Of a DNA stretch of 64,000 bases, positions 1 through 9,177 are shown one piece after another. Position 1 is the stretch's first letter; each line of letters opens with the position of its first letter. The translations under genes were made by a program, and so were the position numbers. Under the pieces are notes generated by a model that was not told the DNA's origin, searched no databases, and saw nothing but the letters and a program-made list of their open reading frames with translations. Origin of the DNA: JAJEAO01 sp963667635 (GTDB taxonomy: Bacteria > Acidobacteriota > Vicinamibacteria > Marinacidobacterales > Marinacidobacteraceae); the NCBI GenBank assembly GCA_965232015.1, contig OZ246946.1, positions 1,178,001 to 1,242,000 on the forward strand. Direction: 5' to 3'.

Positions 1-1869
1 ACCACCCGACGGCTGTTTCGGTCCGGCGAGACCGTGACCCTGCGCGTCGCCGATCGGGACCGGGAAATCCCGTTCCTTCCCCGAGAGGACGGGATCGCCG
101 ACCATTTCCTGCTGCGAGGGGGCGCCGCCCCGCCGGTCTTCGACGGGCGTGACCTCCGCCTCTTGCGGCCGGGGGCCGGACTCCCGGCGGACGGGCCTCT
201 GCGCCGGCTGGTGGCGGTGGAGGTGGGCGAGGACCGCTTCGAGGTCTCGTGGGCGGCGACCGAGGCAGCCGACTCGATGACGGCGGCGCTGGGATGGGTC
301 CTTCTGGGCGCGCTCGTCGCGCTGCTGGTGGCGGCGGCCGCCCGAATCCGGCGCTTCCGGCCCGGACGGGCGGGCAGCGGGCGCCGGAGCTTCCAGATGC
401 AGCTCACCGAGACGCTCGCAGCCGCCGTGCTGGTGGCCAGTTTCGGGCTCGCGGTGGTCGCCGAGGGGCGGCTCTCCGGCCTGCTGGAGGATTCGGCGGA
501 CCAGGAGGCGATGGCGCGGTCCCTCGCGGTGGAGCGGGTCGCGTCGGAGCTCGGGGCCTTCGACATCGCCGCCGACCCCGCCGAGCTGGAGCTCCGGCTC
601 GCGCACGCCGCCGACCAGACCGAAACCGATGCCGCTCTCTACACCGGGGGCGTTTTTCTCGCCGCCAGCCGGCCCGAACTGGTGGAGACCGGGCTGCTGC
701 CTTCGCGGCCGCCACCGCAGGCCCACGCCGAGGCGCTCCGTGGCGGCTCCCCGACGCGGTTCAGCGTGGAACAGCTCGGCCCGCTGCGCTACCGGATCCT
801 CTGGACCGCGCTGCCGGTCCGTTCCCCGCTCGGTGAGCCCGCCTTCCTCGCCGTGCCCCTCGCCTCCGCCGAGCCGCGACGCGCCGAGGGAGTGCGCGCG
901 CTGCAGCGAGGCCTCATTCTCGGCGGCGGCTCGGTCGCCCTCGTCGTTGCGATCCTGTTGCCCGGCCTGCTGGCGAGCCGCCTCGCCGCCCCGGTGAGGG
1001 CGCTCGCGCGGGCGACCGAGCGGATCGCCGACGGCTCGGCGGAGCCGTTGCCCCTTCCGGGGACCGTCGTCGAGCTGCGCCTCCTCGCGGCCAGCGTCGA
1101 ACGCCTCGCCCGACGGATCCCCGGCGTCCGCCGCCGGATGCGCGAGGAGGCTGCCGCCGACCTCGCCCGCCGGGTGGCGCACGACGTGAAGAACGCGCTC
1201 GCCCCCATCGCCCTCGCCGCCGACTACATCCGGCGCGTTCTCCACGATCCCCGGGGCGTGGATCCGAAGCAGGCGACGGAGGAGAGCGTCGAGGACATCC
1301 TCGCCCAGGTGGAGCGCCTGCGCCGGATTTCCTCGGAGTTCTCGGCGCTCGGGGCGCCGCTGCGGCCCGAGACCGTGGATCTGGCCCGGCTGGCGCGGGA
1401 GACGGTGGGGCCCTGGGTGCGCGCTCCCACCGGCCCCGAGGTTCGGCTCCTCGCGGAGAGGCCGGTCCTCCTGCGCGCGGACCCCGGGATCGTGGCCCGG
1501 ATCGTGGAGAACCTGGTGCTGAACGCGGTGGAAGCCGTCGGGAGCGGCGCTTCTCGCGGCCGAATCGAGATCCGGGCGTCGGACCATGCGGAGAGCGGAT
1601 TCGTTCGGATCGAGGTGGAGGACGACGGCCCCGGCATCCCCGAAGAACTCCGCGACCGCATCTTCGACGCCGAGTTCTCGACCCGCACCCGGGGTTCGGG
1701 GCTCGGGCTCGCGAATGCCCGCCGGTTCGCCGAAGCGCACGGCGGCCGGATCCGCGCCCTCCCGCGCCGCGGGAGCGGGTCCGGGGCGCTCATGCGGGTC
1801 GAACTTCCCCGGGCGGGTCCGGGCGCCGGGGCGGAGCAGGACGCCCGGGTCGCGGAGGGGTCGGGATGA
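1..1869 (+). CDS. Sensor histidine kinase (NtrY-like), 5' truncated by window edge
   Basis: This is a membrane-bound two-component histidine kinase whose frame is open from base 1, so the true start lies upstream. A GTG at 34 is the first start codon inside the window. Counting from that GTG, hydrophobic segments lie near residues 82-105, 124-143 and 290-314, followed by a HAMP-like linker. The H-box RRVAHDVKNALAPI has its phospho-acceptor His at residue 383. The N-box ENLVLNAVEA, G1 box DDGPGIPEE and G2 box GSGLGLANARRFAEAHGG form the ATP-binding domain. The H-box reading HDVKNAL resembles NtrY-type kinases. The target is unknown because no response regulator is visible here. The stop overlaps the next gene in an ATGA. 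Confidence 0.9.
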   Translation, partial: TTRRLFRSGETVTLRVADRDREIPFLPREDGIADHFLLRGGAAPPVFDGRDLRLLRPGAGLPADGPLRRLVAVEVGEDRFEVSWAATEAADSMTAALGWVLLGALVALLVAAAARIRRFRPGRAGSGRRSFQMQLTETLAAAVLVASFGLAVVAEGRLSGLLEDSADQEAMARSLAVERVASELGAFDIAADPAELELRLAHAADQTETDAALYTGGVFLAASRPELVETGLLPSRPPPQAHAEALRGGSPTRFSVEQLGPLRYRILWTALPVRSPLGEPAFLAVPLASAEPRRAEGVRALQRGLILGGGSVALVVAILLPGLLASRLAAPVRALARATERIADGSAEPLPLPGTVVELRLLAASVERLARRIPGVRRRMREEAAADLARRVAHDVKNALAPIALAADYIRRVLHDPRGVDPKQATEESVEDILAQVERLRRISSEFSALGAPLRPETVDLARLARETVGPWVRAPTGPEVRLLAERPVLLRADPGIVARIVENLVLNAVEAVGSGASRGRIEIRASDHAESGFVRIEVEDDGPGIPEELRDRIFDAEFSTRTRGSGLGLANARRFAEAHGGRIRALPRRGSGSGALMRVELPRAGPGAGAEQDARVAEGSG

Positions 1870-2300
1870 GGCGCCTCGCGGTGGCGGCGGCGCTGGCGCT
1901 CGTCGCCGGCTGCGCCCCCGCCTCCTCCCCGGATCTCGGGATCGAGGCGCTGTTCGAGCGCTTCGAGCGCGCCTTCGCCGGCGGCGAGGCCGCCGCGCTC
2001 GACGGGCTCTACCCGGAGGGTTGGGCGCTCGTGACCCTCGCCGGGGAGCCGCGCCGGAGCCTCAGCGGCCGCGAACTGCGGCGCCGCCTCGCCGGACTGT
2101 TCCGCGGCCGGGCGCCGGTGTCGTGGCGAGATCTGCCGGGTTCCATCCGATTCAGTCCCGACGGCCAGTCCCTTCTGTTCCTCGCCGACTGGACCAGTCT
2201 CGCGCCCGGAACGGACCGACTCGTCGTCGAACGGGTGCGGGTCGGCATCGAGCGTTCGCCCGGCTGGCGGATCCGGGAACTCACAATGTGGACCCGCTAG
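1866..2300 (+). CDS. Small secreted lipoprotein, SnoaL/DUF4440-like fold suspected
   Basis: A 144-residue protein whose ATG overlaps the kinase stop in ATGA, so the two are probably translationally coupled. The N terminus is a lipoprotein signal with lipobox LVAGC (Cys16). The mature part has the pattern of SnoaL/DUF4440-like proteins: an N-terminal helix (ALFERFERAFAGGEAAALDGLYPEG), then strands ending in a Trp-rich end (GWRIRELTMW). That fold assignment is inference from pattern. It may be a periplasmic accessory of the kinase, but nothing in the sequence proves this. Coding-style GC3 bias runs through its whole length. Confidence 0.7.
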   Translation: MRRLAVAAALALVAGCAPASSPDLGIEALFERFERAFAGGEAAALDGLYPEGWALVTLAGEPRRSLSGRELRRRLAGLFRGRAPVSWRDLPGSIRFSPDGQSLLFLADWTSLAPGTDRLVVERVRVGIERSPGWRIRELTMWTR

Positions 2301-2442
2301 CTATCTCGGCCCCCCAACGTTTAACCCTACAGGGCGGACGCCCTGCCGCCCCGGGACATGCCGAGCCATCCCATACCGTGACGCTGTACCACTGCCGTGA
2401 ACGCCGCCGTTATCACGACAGCCTTCGGGCAGGCCTACTTCG

Positions 2443-2680
2443 AGGGTGGAGGTAGTGGTGGAGGAGGAGGTGGAGGAGGTGGTGGGATGCGAGATGGTCC
2501 GCCTGGTGTCAGTCCCTCCTGAATTTTCCTGTCGACGCCTGGCTGTGGTTTGGGAGTGGGTCGTGGCGATGCTCTCGTCATGATCTCTGTGGAGCCGCCA
2601 TTGTTACGTGTCTCGCGGACGTGGCGGAGGAGGTGGCCTACTCGGCGGTGGCGGCGGTGGTGGCGGCGGCGGTGGTGGCC
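2443..2680 (+). repeat. Two glycine-codon (GGN) microsatellite tracts in a gene-poor gap
   Basis: The gap 2301-2733 has no confidently identified gene. Two runs of GGT/GGA/GGC triplets lie at about 2443-2487 and 2619-2680. The first lies in a short open frame from a GTG at 2397 to a TGA at 2520-2522. That frame would encode 41 residues with a ten-glycine run and a short tail. The second run reads as polyglycine in another frame that ends at a TAA near 2724. They could be remnants of a glycine-rich protein or simple slippage-prone repeats. No Shine-Dalgarno or domain supports expression. Confidence 0.5.
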
Positions 2681-2733
2681 CGCTCCCGGACGGTCGTTCT
2701 ACTGGTTCTCGCGCCATAGCGTAACTCCTTGGC

Positions 2734-3292
2734 TTATCCAGACACCTTTGGATCTAGGAAATGGACCATCTGGACATCGGTAGCCGGAATCAGGATAGCG
2801 GATTCCTCGGCCATCTCCTGGCCATCGTCCAGGAGCCATTTGGGTTTCTGAATACGGAAATGCCCTGCGTCGGAACGATTCGGCCATTCAGCAGGCCAGC
2901 CGTAGAGCCGCCGCCGATCTGTCAAGACGAGTACGACTTCTCGACGGCTTCGTGAGAAGGTCGAATACCATTCGGAGGGATGTGAGGTCTCTTTTGGTAA
3001 CGTGGATTTTCCGAAGAACCCAGTGAGCCCAATCGTGGTTCGACAGAAGGGCAAAGACAAGCCCGACGCCTGCCGTCATGAGCAGCGACAGTCCCAGATT
3101 CGGGTTGTCCGCGACCAGCAGGGTTGCGCCCTGGACGATTGCCGTGAATACAAGAGCCTGAATCACTCGTTCGAACTGGCTTGGTCTGGGATGGGAGGTG
3201 AGCGAGTAGAAGACCGCCGCAGCCACAAACCCAGGAAGGAGGAAGGCAAGGACTCTGACGGTTTCGCTGGAGGCCCAGTTCAGATCCGGCAT
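2734..3292 (-). pseudogene. DUF6338 family protein gene, frameshifted
   Basis: Read from the ATG at 3292, the first frame gives about 100 residues with hydrophobic segments (LAFLLPGFVAAAVFYSL, then two more) that resemble the start of DUF6338 proteins. After WVLRKIHVTK the family-like sequence continues only in the neighbouring frame (ETSHPSEWYSTFSRS, then EVVLVLTDRRRLYGWPAEWP) to a stop at 2734. The shift falls on a run of four A (T on the plus strand, 2992-2995). Joined, the product is about 186 residues, close to a full-length member. GC is clearly lower than in the neighbours, so it was probably acquired. An assembly or sequencing indel cannot be excluded. Confidence 0.65.
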
Positions 3293-3298
3293 TCCGCT

Positions 3299-3304
3299 AG
3301 GATA
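3299..3304 (-). promoter_or_regulatory. -10-like TATCCT upstream of DUF6338 gene
   Basis: Minus-strand TATCCT ends six bases before the ATG at 3292. This is the same geometry seen before several other starts in the window and suggests a leaderless transcript. No -35 box is recognisable. Confidence 0.4.
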
Positions 3305-3460
3305 GTCTAGCCCGCATATCTCGTACTCCGACTCGGGGGAGAGGGGATAGATCCATGTAAGTCATTGTAGTACTATGACTTATGTCACGCTCAAAGCGCC
3401 CCGCCACCGGACACGCTGTCGTCGCCCGCCCCTCCGACTCAGGCCCCCGAAAGCATCCCC

Positions 3461-4056
3461 CAGCGCCGCATCGAGACCGATTTCTCCGGCGGCGTCATCT
3501 CCTCCAATGGCGGCGTCACCCTCCTCGGGCTCGTCGAGAAGCGCCTCGACCTCATCCGTCGTTCGCAAACCCGAGCTGGTCGTCCACGACGTCGAGACGC
3601 TGCTTCTCCAGCGCGCCTGCTCTCGCCCTCGGGAACGAGGACCTGAACGACCACGACGAACTGCGTCGCGACCCCGCCCTCCAGGCGGTCGCGGGCCGCA
3701 TGACCTCCCGCCGCCGGGACTGCGCCCCGCGCGCGGGCAGAACCACCCTCAGCCGGCTCGAACTCGCCGCCGCTGGCCTCGACCACGCCAGGGCCCGCAA
3801 GATCATCGCGGACTTCCGCAAGATGGACGAGCTGCTGGTCGCGCTGTGCGTCGAAAGCTTCGAGGAGGAGCCCGAAGAAGTGGTCCTCGATCTGGACGCG
3901 ACCGACATTCCCCTCCACGGGAAGCAGGAGGGGCGCTTCTTCCACAGCCACTACCGGTGCTACTGCTACATGCCGTTGCTGTTCCTGGTGGGCGAGCAGC
4001 CGGTGATGGTTCGGGCTCGTCTGGCGCAGACTGATCCCCATCTGACCTCTCGTAGC
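3461..4056 (+). pseudogene. IS1380-family transposase remnant (multiple frameshifts, 3' truncated)
   Basis: Three reading frames carry successive pieces of an IS1380-type transposase: RIETDFSGGVISSNGGVTLL (about 3467-3530), KPELVVHDVETLLLQRA (about 3570-3620), and ALALGNEDLNDHDELRRD through LDLDATDIPLHGKQEGRFFH and YCYMPLLFLVGEQPV (to about 4030). LDLDATDxPLHGxQEGRFFH is the recognisable DDE core block. At least two frameshifts and loss of the C-terminal half mean no functional enzyme. I could not define both terminal inverted repeats. From 4057 to 4274 only short unassignable sequence remains before the hydrolase stop. Confidence 0.75.
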
Positions 4057-4274
4057 CGAGGCCGACTGCAAGGTGCTCGGGAGAGGTGTGCGCGACGACG
4101 AGAGCGTCGCGTTCATCAACGGCCAGCAGGCCGTCGAGACCGAAATCCCCGGCGCTGTCGAACCACGCGGTCACCAACTTTCGAACACAGCCCGCTTCCT
4201 TTTTCGCGCAGAGGCCGCAGCCGGCCCCTGAGTCGAGATCCCGTCCCCTCCCGAAGGAGTATGAGAAGTCCGGG

Positions 4275-6176
4275 CTAACGAGCCTCGGGATGCTCGGCGA
4301 GGACCGACAGCACCAGCGCGGACGGACGGTCGGCGTCGTGGTGGATCGTGTTGTCTGCGATCACGGACTGCGTGTGGCGTCCGAGGGGCTCGCCGGTGTT
4401 CGGGTTCGGATCGAAGCGAGGGTAGTTGGAACTCGAGATCTCGAGTCGAATCCGGTGTCCGGCCTGAAACCGGTTCGCGGTGGGGAAGAGCCGGACCTCG
4501 ATTTCGTACGACGCCCCTGGTTCCATCGCGGGTGACTCGGACTCGCGCGAGTCGCGGTAGCGGGCGCGGAGGATGCCGTCGGTGATGTTCAGATCGAACC
4601 CTTCGGGAAAGTGCTCGCTCGGCGGATAGACGTCCACGAGTTTCGCGGTGAAGTCGGTGTCCGGCGCGCTGGAAGAGACGAAGAGGCGCGCCGTCACCGG
4701 TCCGACGATCACCAGATCGGTCTCGAGAGGTTCGGTCTCGAAGACGAGGACGTCGGGACGCTCGGCGGTACGGCGGCCGTCCATCGTGGAGCCGAAGAAT
4801 CCGTTTTGTGATCCTCCCGAGAGCGAGACGAAGGTCCGCTCCCGCTGGTCGTAGCCGCCGCGCTTCAACGCTCCGGAAAAGGCCCCGCCGATCGTCGGAA
4901 CCGGGTCGGTCGGGTCGTAGGTGAAGCGGCTCGCCCCCTCGTCCGCGCTTGGCGGATCGGGGCTCAGACCGCCCCCTTCGCGCAGGTGGAACGGCGTGGA
5001 CGTCGCCCGTTCCGGGGGCCATGTCTCGAAGCTGCGCCACGACCCGCCGTGGAACAAGGCGCCGTCCCCGGTGCGGCGGCCGTCGCCTCCACCCATCACG
5101 AACACCGTGACCGCGCCGGTGGCGGCCGGAAACGGATCGCCGTTCCCCTGCCCTTTCAGATGGTGGTCGAACCAGCGCAGGTGGAACTCGCGGGGGAAAT
5201 CCGGGACCGCGGCCGTGGGTCCGAGCTCGATGTCGCCCGCCCGCGAGCGGGTGTTCTGCCCGTGGGTCCACGGTCCCATGACGAGGCGCATCGGGGCGCT
5301 CTTTCGCCGGGACAGCTCCGCGAAGCTCTGGATCGTGCCGGGCGCATAGGAGTCGTACCAGCCGCCGACGTGGAGCATGGGGATGTCCGAGGTCTGGTCG
5401 TAGTACTCGACCCAGTTCCTGCCGATGCCGCGGAAGTAGGCGTCGTAGTCGCCGTTGTTCTGCATTTCGAGGTAGTAGGCCTCGAAGTTGGGCGCCACCG
5501 CGAGCGGCGATCCGTCCACGACGAACGGGGTCAGAGGGAACCAGTCGGCGGGCGAGGTCGCCTCGAGCTGCCTCCGGGCTTCGTCGCTCTCGATCACGGC
5601 GGAGAGCTGGCTGTGGGCCCAGCCGAGCTGCTGCCCGAGCTCGAAGGCTCCGTGGTTTCGGATCTTGTGGGTCCAGGGGTCGGAGAGACCACCCATGTTC
5701 AGAACGAGAGTGGCCAGCGACGGCGGCGCCAGTTTCGCGGCGTCGGCCTGCGTGTGGGCGCCGTAGGAGGTGCCCCACATTCCCACTCTCGCCTCGGTGT
5801 AGTCGAGCGCGGCGAGCCACTCGACGGTGTCGTAGCCGTCGGGAGCGTCGAATTCGTGGTACTTGTGGAAGACGCCCTCCGACCCGTAGAGGCCGCGCAT
5901 GTCCTGGAGCGCGACCACGTAGCCCATGGAGGCGAACCACCGCGCCTGTTCCGCGAGGCGGGGGGAGGTCCGGTCGTAGGGCGTGCGGTGGAGGAGCGCG
6001 GGGAGCGGCTCGTCGCCGGAGTCGGGACGGAAGACGTCGGTCGCGAGGCGCACGCCGTCGCGCATCGGGACCATGAGCGCTGTCTCGACCTGGACGACGT
6101 CTCGGGGCGGTCCCGGTTCTTCGGCGCAGGCGAGGAGGAGCGGGAGCGCCAGCGTGGTGGGCAGCAGCCGTTTCAT
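4275..6176 (-). CDS. CocE/NonD-family hydrolase (X-Pro dipeptidyl-peptidase S15 type), exported
   Basis: A serine hydrolase of 633 residues from the ATG at 6176, chosen because GGGAGGA sits just upstream and the start yields a lipoprotein-type signal (MKRLLPTTLALPLLLACAEE). An in-frame start at 6239 would bury that signal. The S15 catalytic elements are visible: nucleophile motif GTSYGAHTQ, the Asp block MLHVGGWYDSYAPG and the His block VMGPWTHGQ. The C-terminal jelly-roll region (about residues 390-630) carries typical blocks such as LEISSSNYPRFDPNPNTG. Family members cleave acyl esters or peptides. The substrate here is unknown. It follows the MmgE/PrpD gene and may share its transcript. 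Confidence 0.88.
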   Translation of the reverse strand: MKRLLPTTLALPLLLACAEEPGPPRDVVQVETALMVPMRDGVRLATDVFRPDSGDEPLPALLHRTPYDRTSPRLAEQARWFASMGYVVALQDMRGLYGSEGVFHKYHEFDAPDGYDTVEWLAALDYTEARVGMWGTSYGAHTQADAAKLAPPSLATLVLNMGGLSDPWTHKIRNHGAFELGQQLGWAHSQLSAVIESDEARRQLEATSPADWFPLTPFVVDGSPLAVAPNFEAYYLEMQNNGDYDAYFRGIGRNWVEYYDQTSDIPMLHVGGWYDSYAPGTIQSFAELSRRKSAPMRLVMGPWTHGQNTRSRAGDIELGPTAAVPDFPREFHLRWFDHHLKGQGNGDPFPAATGAVTVFVMGGGDGRRTGDGALFHGGSWRSFETWPPERATSTPFHLREGGGLSPDPPSADEGASRFTYDPTDPVPTIGGAFSGALKRGGYDQRERTFVSLSGGSQNGFFGSTMDGRRTAERPDVLVFETEPLETDLVIVGPVTARLFVSSSAPDTDFTAKLVDVYPPSEHFPEGFDLNITDGILRARYRDSRESESPAMEPGASYEIEVRLFPTANRFQAGHRIRLEISSSNYPRFDPNPNTGEPLGRHTQSVIADNTIHHDADRPSALVLSVLAEHPEAR

Positions 6177-6245
6177 TCGAGTCCTCCCTGCCGGCGCGCA
6201 GCCGCCGACGCGCCGGCGATTCCGGTGGTGGCGCTTCATGCCGCT

Positions 6246-7640
6246 CTAATCCACTCCGCCGGCGAGGGCGGCGGCGTGGGCCTCGACGAGATCGTGCGCG
6301 CGAGGCGCGTCGTCCACGCGCTCGATCAGGGCGAGGACGCGCGCGGCGCCCGCCTCGTCGAGCACGAGTCGGGCGCATTCGGTGAACTTGGCGCGGAGCT
6401 CGGCCCCGGTCAGCGGCCGCTCGGGGCCTCCGGGATAGGTGTCGGCCGTGGTCCGAAGCAGGGAGCCGTCACGGAGGCGGATCTCGATGGAGCTCCGCAT
6501 CCGGTCGTATCCGAGGCGGTCTATCTCCTCGTCGAAGCGCACCGTGACGCGACGCATCAAGGCGACGGCTTCTGCGGACCGAAAGAAGTCGCCCTGGAAT
6601 TCGGCGATGCCCACGCGACGCCGCAGGAGGGCAGCCGAGAGCACGAACGGAAGCGAGAACTTGGCCTCGAGGGGACTCGATGGAACGCCGTATCGGAGTG
6701 GGTTCAGGATGTTGCGGCCCGCCCGGATCTCGATCGCCGCTACGTCCGCGGATCGCAGATCGCGCTCCTCCACCAGTTCCAGCATGGCCGCGACGCTGGG
6801 GTGGCCGAGGCTCCCCGACGGAAACGGCTTCACCGAGACCCCGGGGTCGAGGAGCGTCCAGGGGTCTCCCGGGGCGAGGCGTTCCGGGTCGTAGCCGCCG
6901 CCGAAGACGCGGAAGAAACCCCACGGGGCCTCGAGTGGATCCCGTCCGGCGGTGAAGCCCCGGGTGGCGAGATCCGCCGCGAGAACGCCGTTCTCGGCCG
7001 CCCGCCCGGCGTGGAGCGGCTTCGTCATGGTGCCGAAGCCGAGGCGGATGCCGGACGCGAGGCTGGCCGCGATGCCGAGCGCCATCGAAAGCCGAGCGCG
7101 CTCGAGACCCATGAGCCGCGCCGCGGTCACGGCGGCGCCGATCGTCCCTACCGTCGCGGTCGAGTGGAAGCCCTCCTGGTAGTGGCGGGGATGGATCGCT
7201 TCCGAGACCGCGCACTCCACTTCGAACCCGACGAGGAAGGCTTCGAGCAGATCCCGTCCGCTCGATCCTTCGCGCTCGGCGACGGCGAGAGCGGCGGCGA
7301 GGGGGGCGACGGTCGGGTGGGTGAGGAGCCCGAAGATCCGGTCCGGCGCGTTCGACAACTGGGTGTCGTCGTAGTCCATCGCGTGGCCCGCGGTCCCGTT
7401 CGCCCGCGCAGCGAGGGTTGCGGGCGCGCGGAGGCGGGTGCCGAAGACGGTGGCCTCCTGCCGACCGCCGGTCGCCGCGATCTGCTCCTGGACGATCCGG
7501 GAGCAGTCTTCGGTGGCGCCGGCGAGGAGGACGCCGAACCCGTCGGTGACGGCTCGCCGCCCCTGAACGAGCAGCTCCTCGGGCATGTCCTCGAGCGAGG
7601 CGGTGCGGGCGAAGTCGAGGACGGTGGCGGTGGCGCTCAC
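6246..7640 (-). CDS. MmgE/PrpD family protein
   Basis: A 464-residue member of the 2-methylcitrate dehydratase/aconitate decarboxylase superfamily. The GTG at 7640 is preferred over another GTG at 7661 because GGAGAAGGGAG lies just before it. Diagnostic stretches include NGTAGHAMDYDDT, GLLTHPTVAPLAAALAVAE, GFHSTATVGTIGAA and the MTKPLHAGRAAENG loop, all typical of the PrpD N-terminal domain. The family dehydrates, decarboxylates or isomerises small di- and tricarboxylates. Its position directly after tctA suggests it processes the carboxylate imported by TctCBA, which is inference. It is not necessarily PrpD itself, because no prpB or prpC is present. Confidence 0.88.
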   Translation of the reverse strand: MSATATVLDFARTASLEDMPEELLVQGRRAVTDGFGVLLAGATEDCSRIVQEQIAATGGRQEATVFGTRLRAPATLAARANGTAGHAMDYDDTQLSNAPDRIFGLLTHPTVAPLAAALAVAEREGSSGRDLLEAFLVGFEVECAVSEAIHPRHYQEGFHSTATVGTIGAAVTAARLMGLERARLSMALGIAASLASGIRLGFGTMTKPLHAGRAAENGVLAADLATRGFTAGRDPLEAPWGFFRVFGGGYDPERLAPGDPWTLLDPGVSVKPFPSGSLGHPSVAAMLELVEERDLRSADVAAIEIRAGRNILNPLRYGVPSSPLEAKFSLPFVLSAALLRRRVGIAEFQGDFFRSAEAVALMRRVTVRFDEEIDRLGYDRMRSSIEIRLRDGSLLRTTADTYPGGPERPLTGAELRAKFTECARLVLDEAGAARVLALIERVDDAPRAHDLVEAHAAALAGGVD

Positions 7641-7697
7641 GGGATCTCCCTTCTCCGGCACCCACAGACCGGCGGGCCGGACGGAATCAGAGGATAG

Positions 7698-9176
7698 TCA
7701 GGTCGGCCGACGGGCGGCGAGCCGCCGGCGGAGGAACGGGGCGCCGAAACTGAGGGCGGCGAGGAGGAGCAGGACGAGCGCGAGGGGGCTCTCGAGGAAG
7801 GCCCCGTGGGAACCTCCGGAGAGAGCGAGCGCCCGGCGGTAGTTCGTCTCGATCATCGGCCCCAGGATCAGCCCGAGGACGGCGGGGGCGAGCGGATACC
7901 CGGCGCGGAGGAGGACGAACCCGACTCCCCCGAAGAAGAGCGCCGCCCACGCGTCGCCGAGGTTCCCCCGCAGCGCGAACGCGCCGACCAGCGACAGCGC
8001 CACGACCATGGGCATCAGGACGCTCGGGCGGAGGTTGGCGACGCGGACCCAGAGCGGGATGCCGAGTCGGCCCACGACCGCCATCAGCGCGACGGCGATC
8101 AGGAATCCGGCGTAGATCGCGTGGACCAGGGCGGATCGCTCGGTCATGAGGAGCGGTCCCGGCGCCACCCCCTTCACGGTCAAGGCCCCGAGGAGCACGG
8201 CGGAGCTCGCCGAGCCGGGCACCCCGAGCGCGAGCAGCGGGATCATGGCCGCCCCCACGCACGCGTTGTTGGCGGCCTCCGGCGCGGCGATCCCGGCCGG
8301 CTCGCCGGTGCCGAAACGCTCTGGCGTCTTCGAGGACCGGCGCTCTTCGTTCCACGCGACGATGGACGCGATCGTGGCGCCGGCTCCGGGGATCGCGCCG
8401 ATGACGCCCCCGATGGCGGAGCCGCGCAGGATCGAAGGCCACAGGCGCAGCAGATCCCCGACGGGCGGCAGACCTCCTCCGAGGTCGAAAGCCGCGCGGC
8501 GTCGCCGGTCTCCGGAGGCGACGCCGCGGAGCGCCTCGGCGATGGCGAAGAAGCCGATGAGCATGGGCACGAGTCCGAGCCCGTCGAGGAGTCGGATGGA
8601 GCCGAACGTGAGCCGGGGCGCCCCGGTGAGGACGTCGAGCCCGACGACGAAGGCCAGCATCCCGAGCGTGGCGCTCACGATGCCCCGCACCGGGTCCCGG
8701 CCCACCAGGTTCGCGACGATGGCCAGTCCGAAGACTCCGAGGCCGAAGAACTCGGTCGGACCGAAGGCGATCGCCGCCCGGGAAAGCGGGCCGAGCGCCG
8801 CCACCAGGAGCACGGCGCCGAGGGCGCCCCCGCTCATCGAAGCGAACAGGGAAATCCCGAACGCGCGCGAAGCCTCCCCGCGCCGCGTCATCGCGTAGCC
8901 GTCGAAGGTGGTGGCGAGCGCCGGAGAGCTGCCGGGCACGCCGATCGCGATTGCGGTGATCGAGCCGCCGTACTCCGCCGCCATGTAGAGGGCGGTCATC
9001 ATGAGGAGCGCCGGAGCGGGCTCGAGCGCGAAGGTCACCGGCAGCACCAGCGCCAGTCCGACGGTCGAACTCAGCCCCGGCACGGCTCCGGCGAAGACGC
9101 CGATGGCGGTGCCGGCGAGGATGGCGAGCAGGTTGCCCGGAGCGAGGGCGGCCAGAAGCCCGTGGACGAATTCCAC
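7698..9176 (-). CDS. tctA: Tripartite tricarboxylate transporter large permease TctA
   Basis: A large inner-membrane permease of 492 residues, the normal length for TctA. The N terminus matches the family: LLAILAGTAIGVFAGAVPGL, then YGGSITAIAIGVPGSSPALAT with the conserved GxPG loops. About ten to twelve hydrophobic helices follow. A second copy of the signature appears near residue 258 as GAIPGAGATIASIVAWNEER. The GTG start lies one base after the tctB stop. With TctB and the periplasmic TctC it forms a Na+- or H+-driven carboxylate importer. Substrate is unknown. Confidence 0.95.
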   Translation of the reverse strand: MEFVHGLLAALAPGNLLAILAGTAIGVFAGAVPGLSSTVGLALVLPVTFALEPAPALLMMTALYMAAEYGGSITAIAIGVPGSSPALATTFDGYAMTRRGEASRAFGISLFASMSGGALGAVLLVAALGPLSRAAIAFGPTEFFGLGVFGLAIVANLVGRDPVRGIVSATLGMLAFVVGLDVLTGAPRLTFGSIRLLDGLGLVPMLIGFFAIAEALRGVASGDRRRRAAFDLGGGLPPVGDLLRLWPSILRGSAIGGVIGAIPGAGATIASIVAWNEERRSSKTPERFGTGEPAGIAAPEAANNACVGAAMIPLLALGVPGSASSAVLLGALTVKGVAPGPLLMTERSALVHAIYAGFLIAVALMAVVGRLGIPLWVRVANLRPSVLMPMVVALSLVGAFALRGNLGDAWAALFFGGVGFVLLRAGYPLAPAVLGLILGPMIETNYRRALALSGGSHGAFLESPLALVLLLLAALSFGAPFLRRRLAARRPT

Positions 9177-9177
9177 G

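Noticed and set aside
4986..7697. A 903-codon plus-strand open frame opposite the CocE and PrpD genes
   Set aside because: It is the antisense shadow of two clearly recognisable minus-strand proteins. High GC removes stops, and its translation has no domain and is Arg/Gly/Glu-rich.
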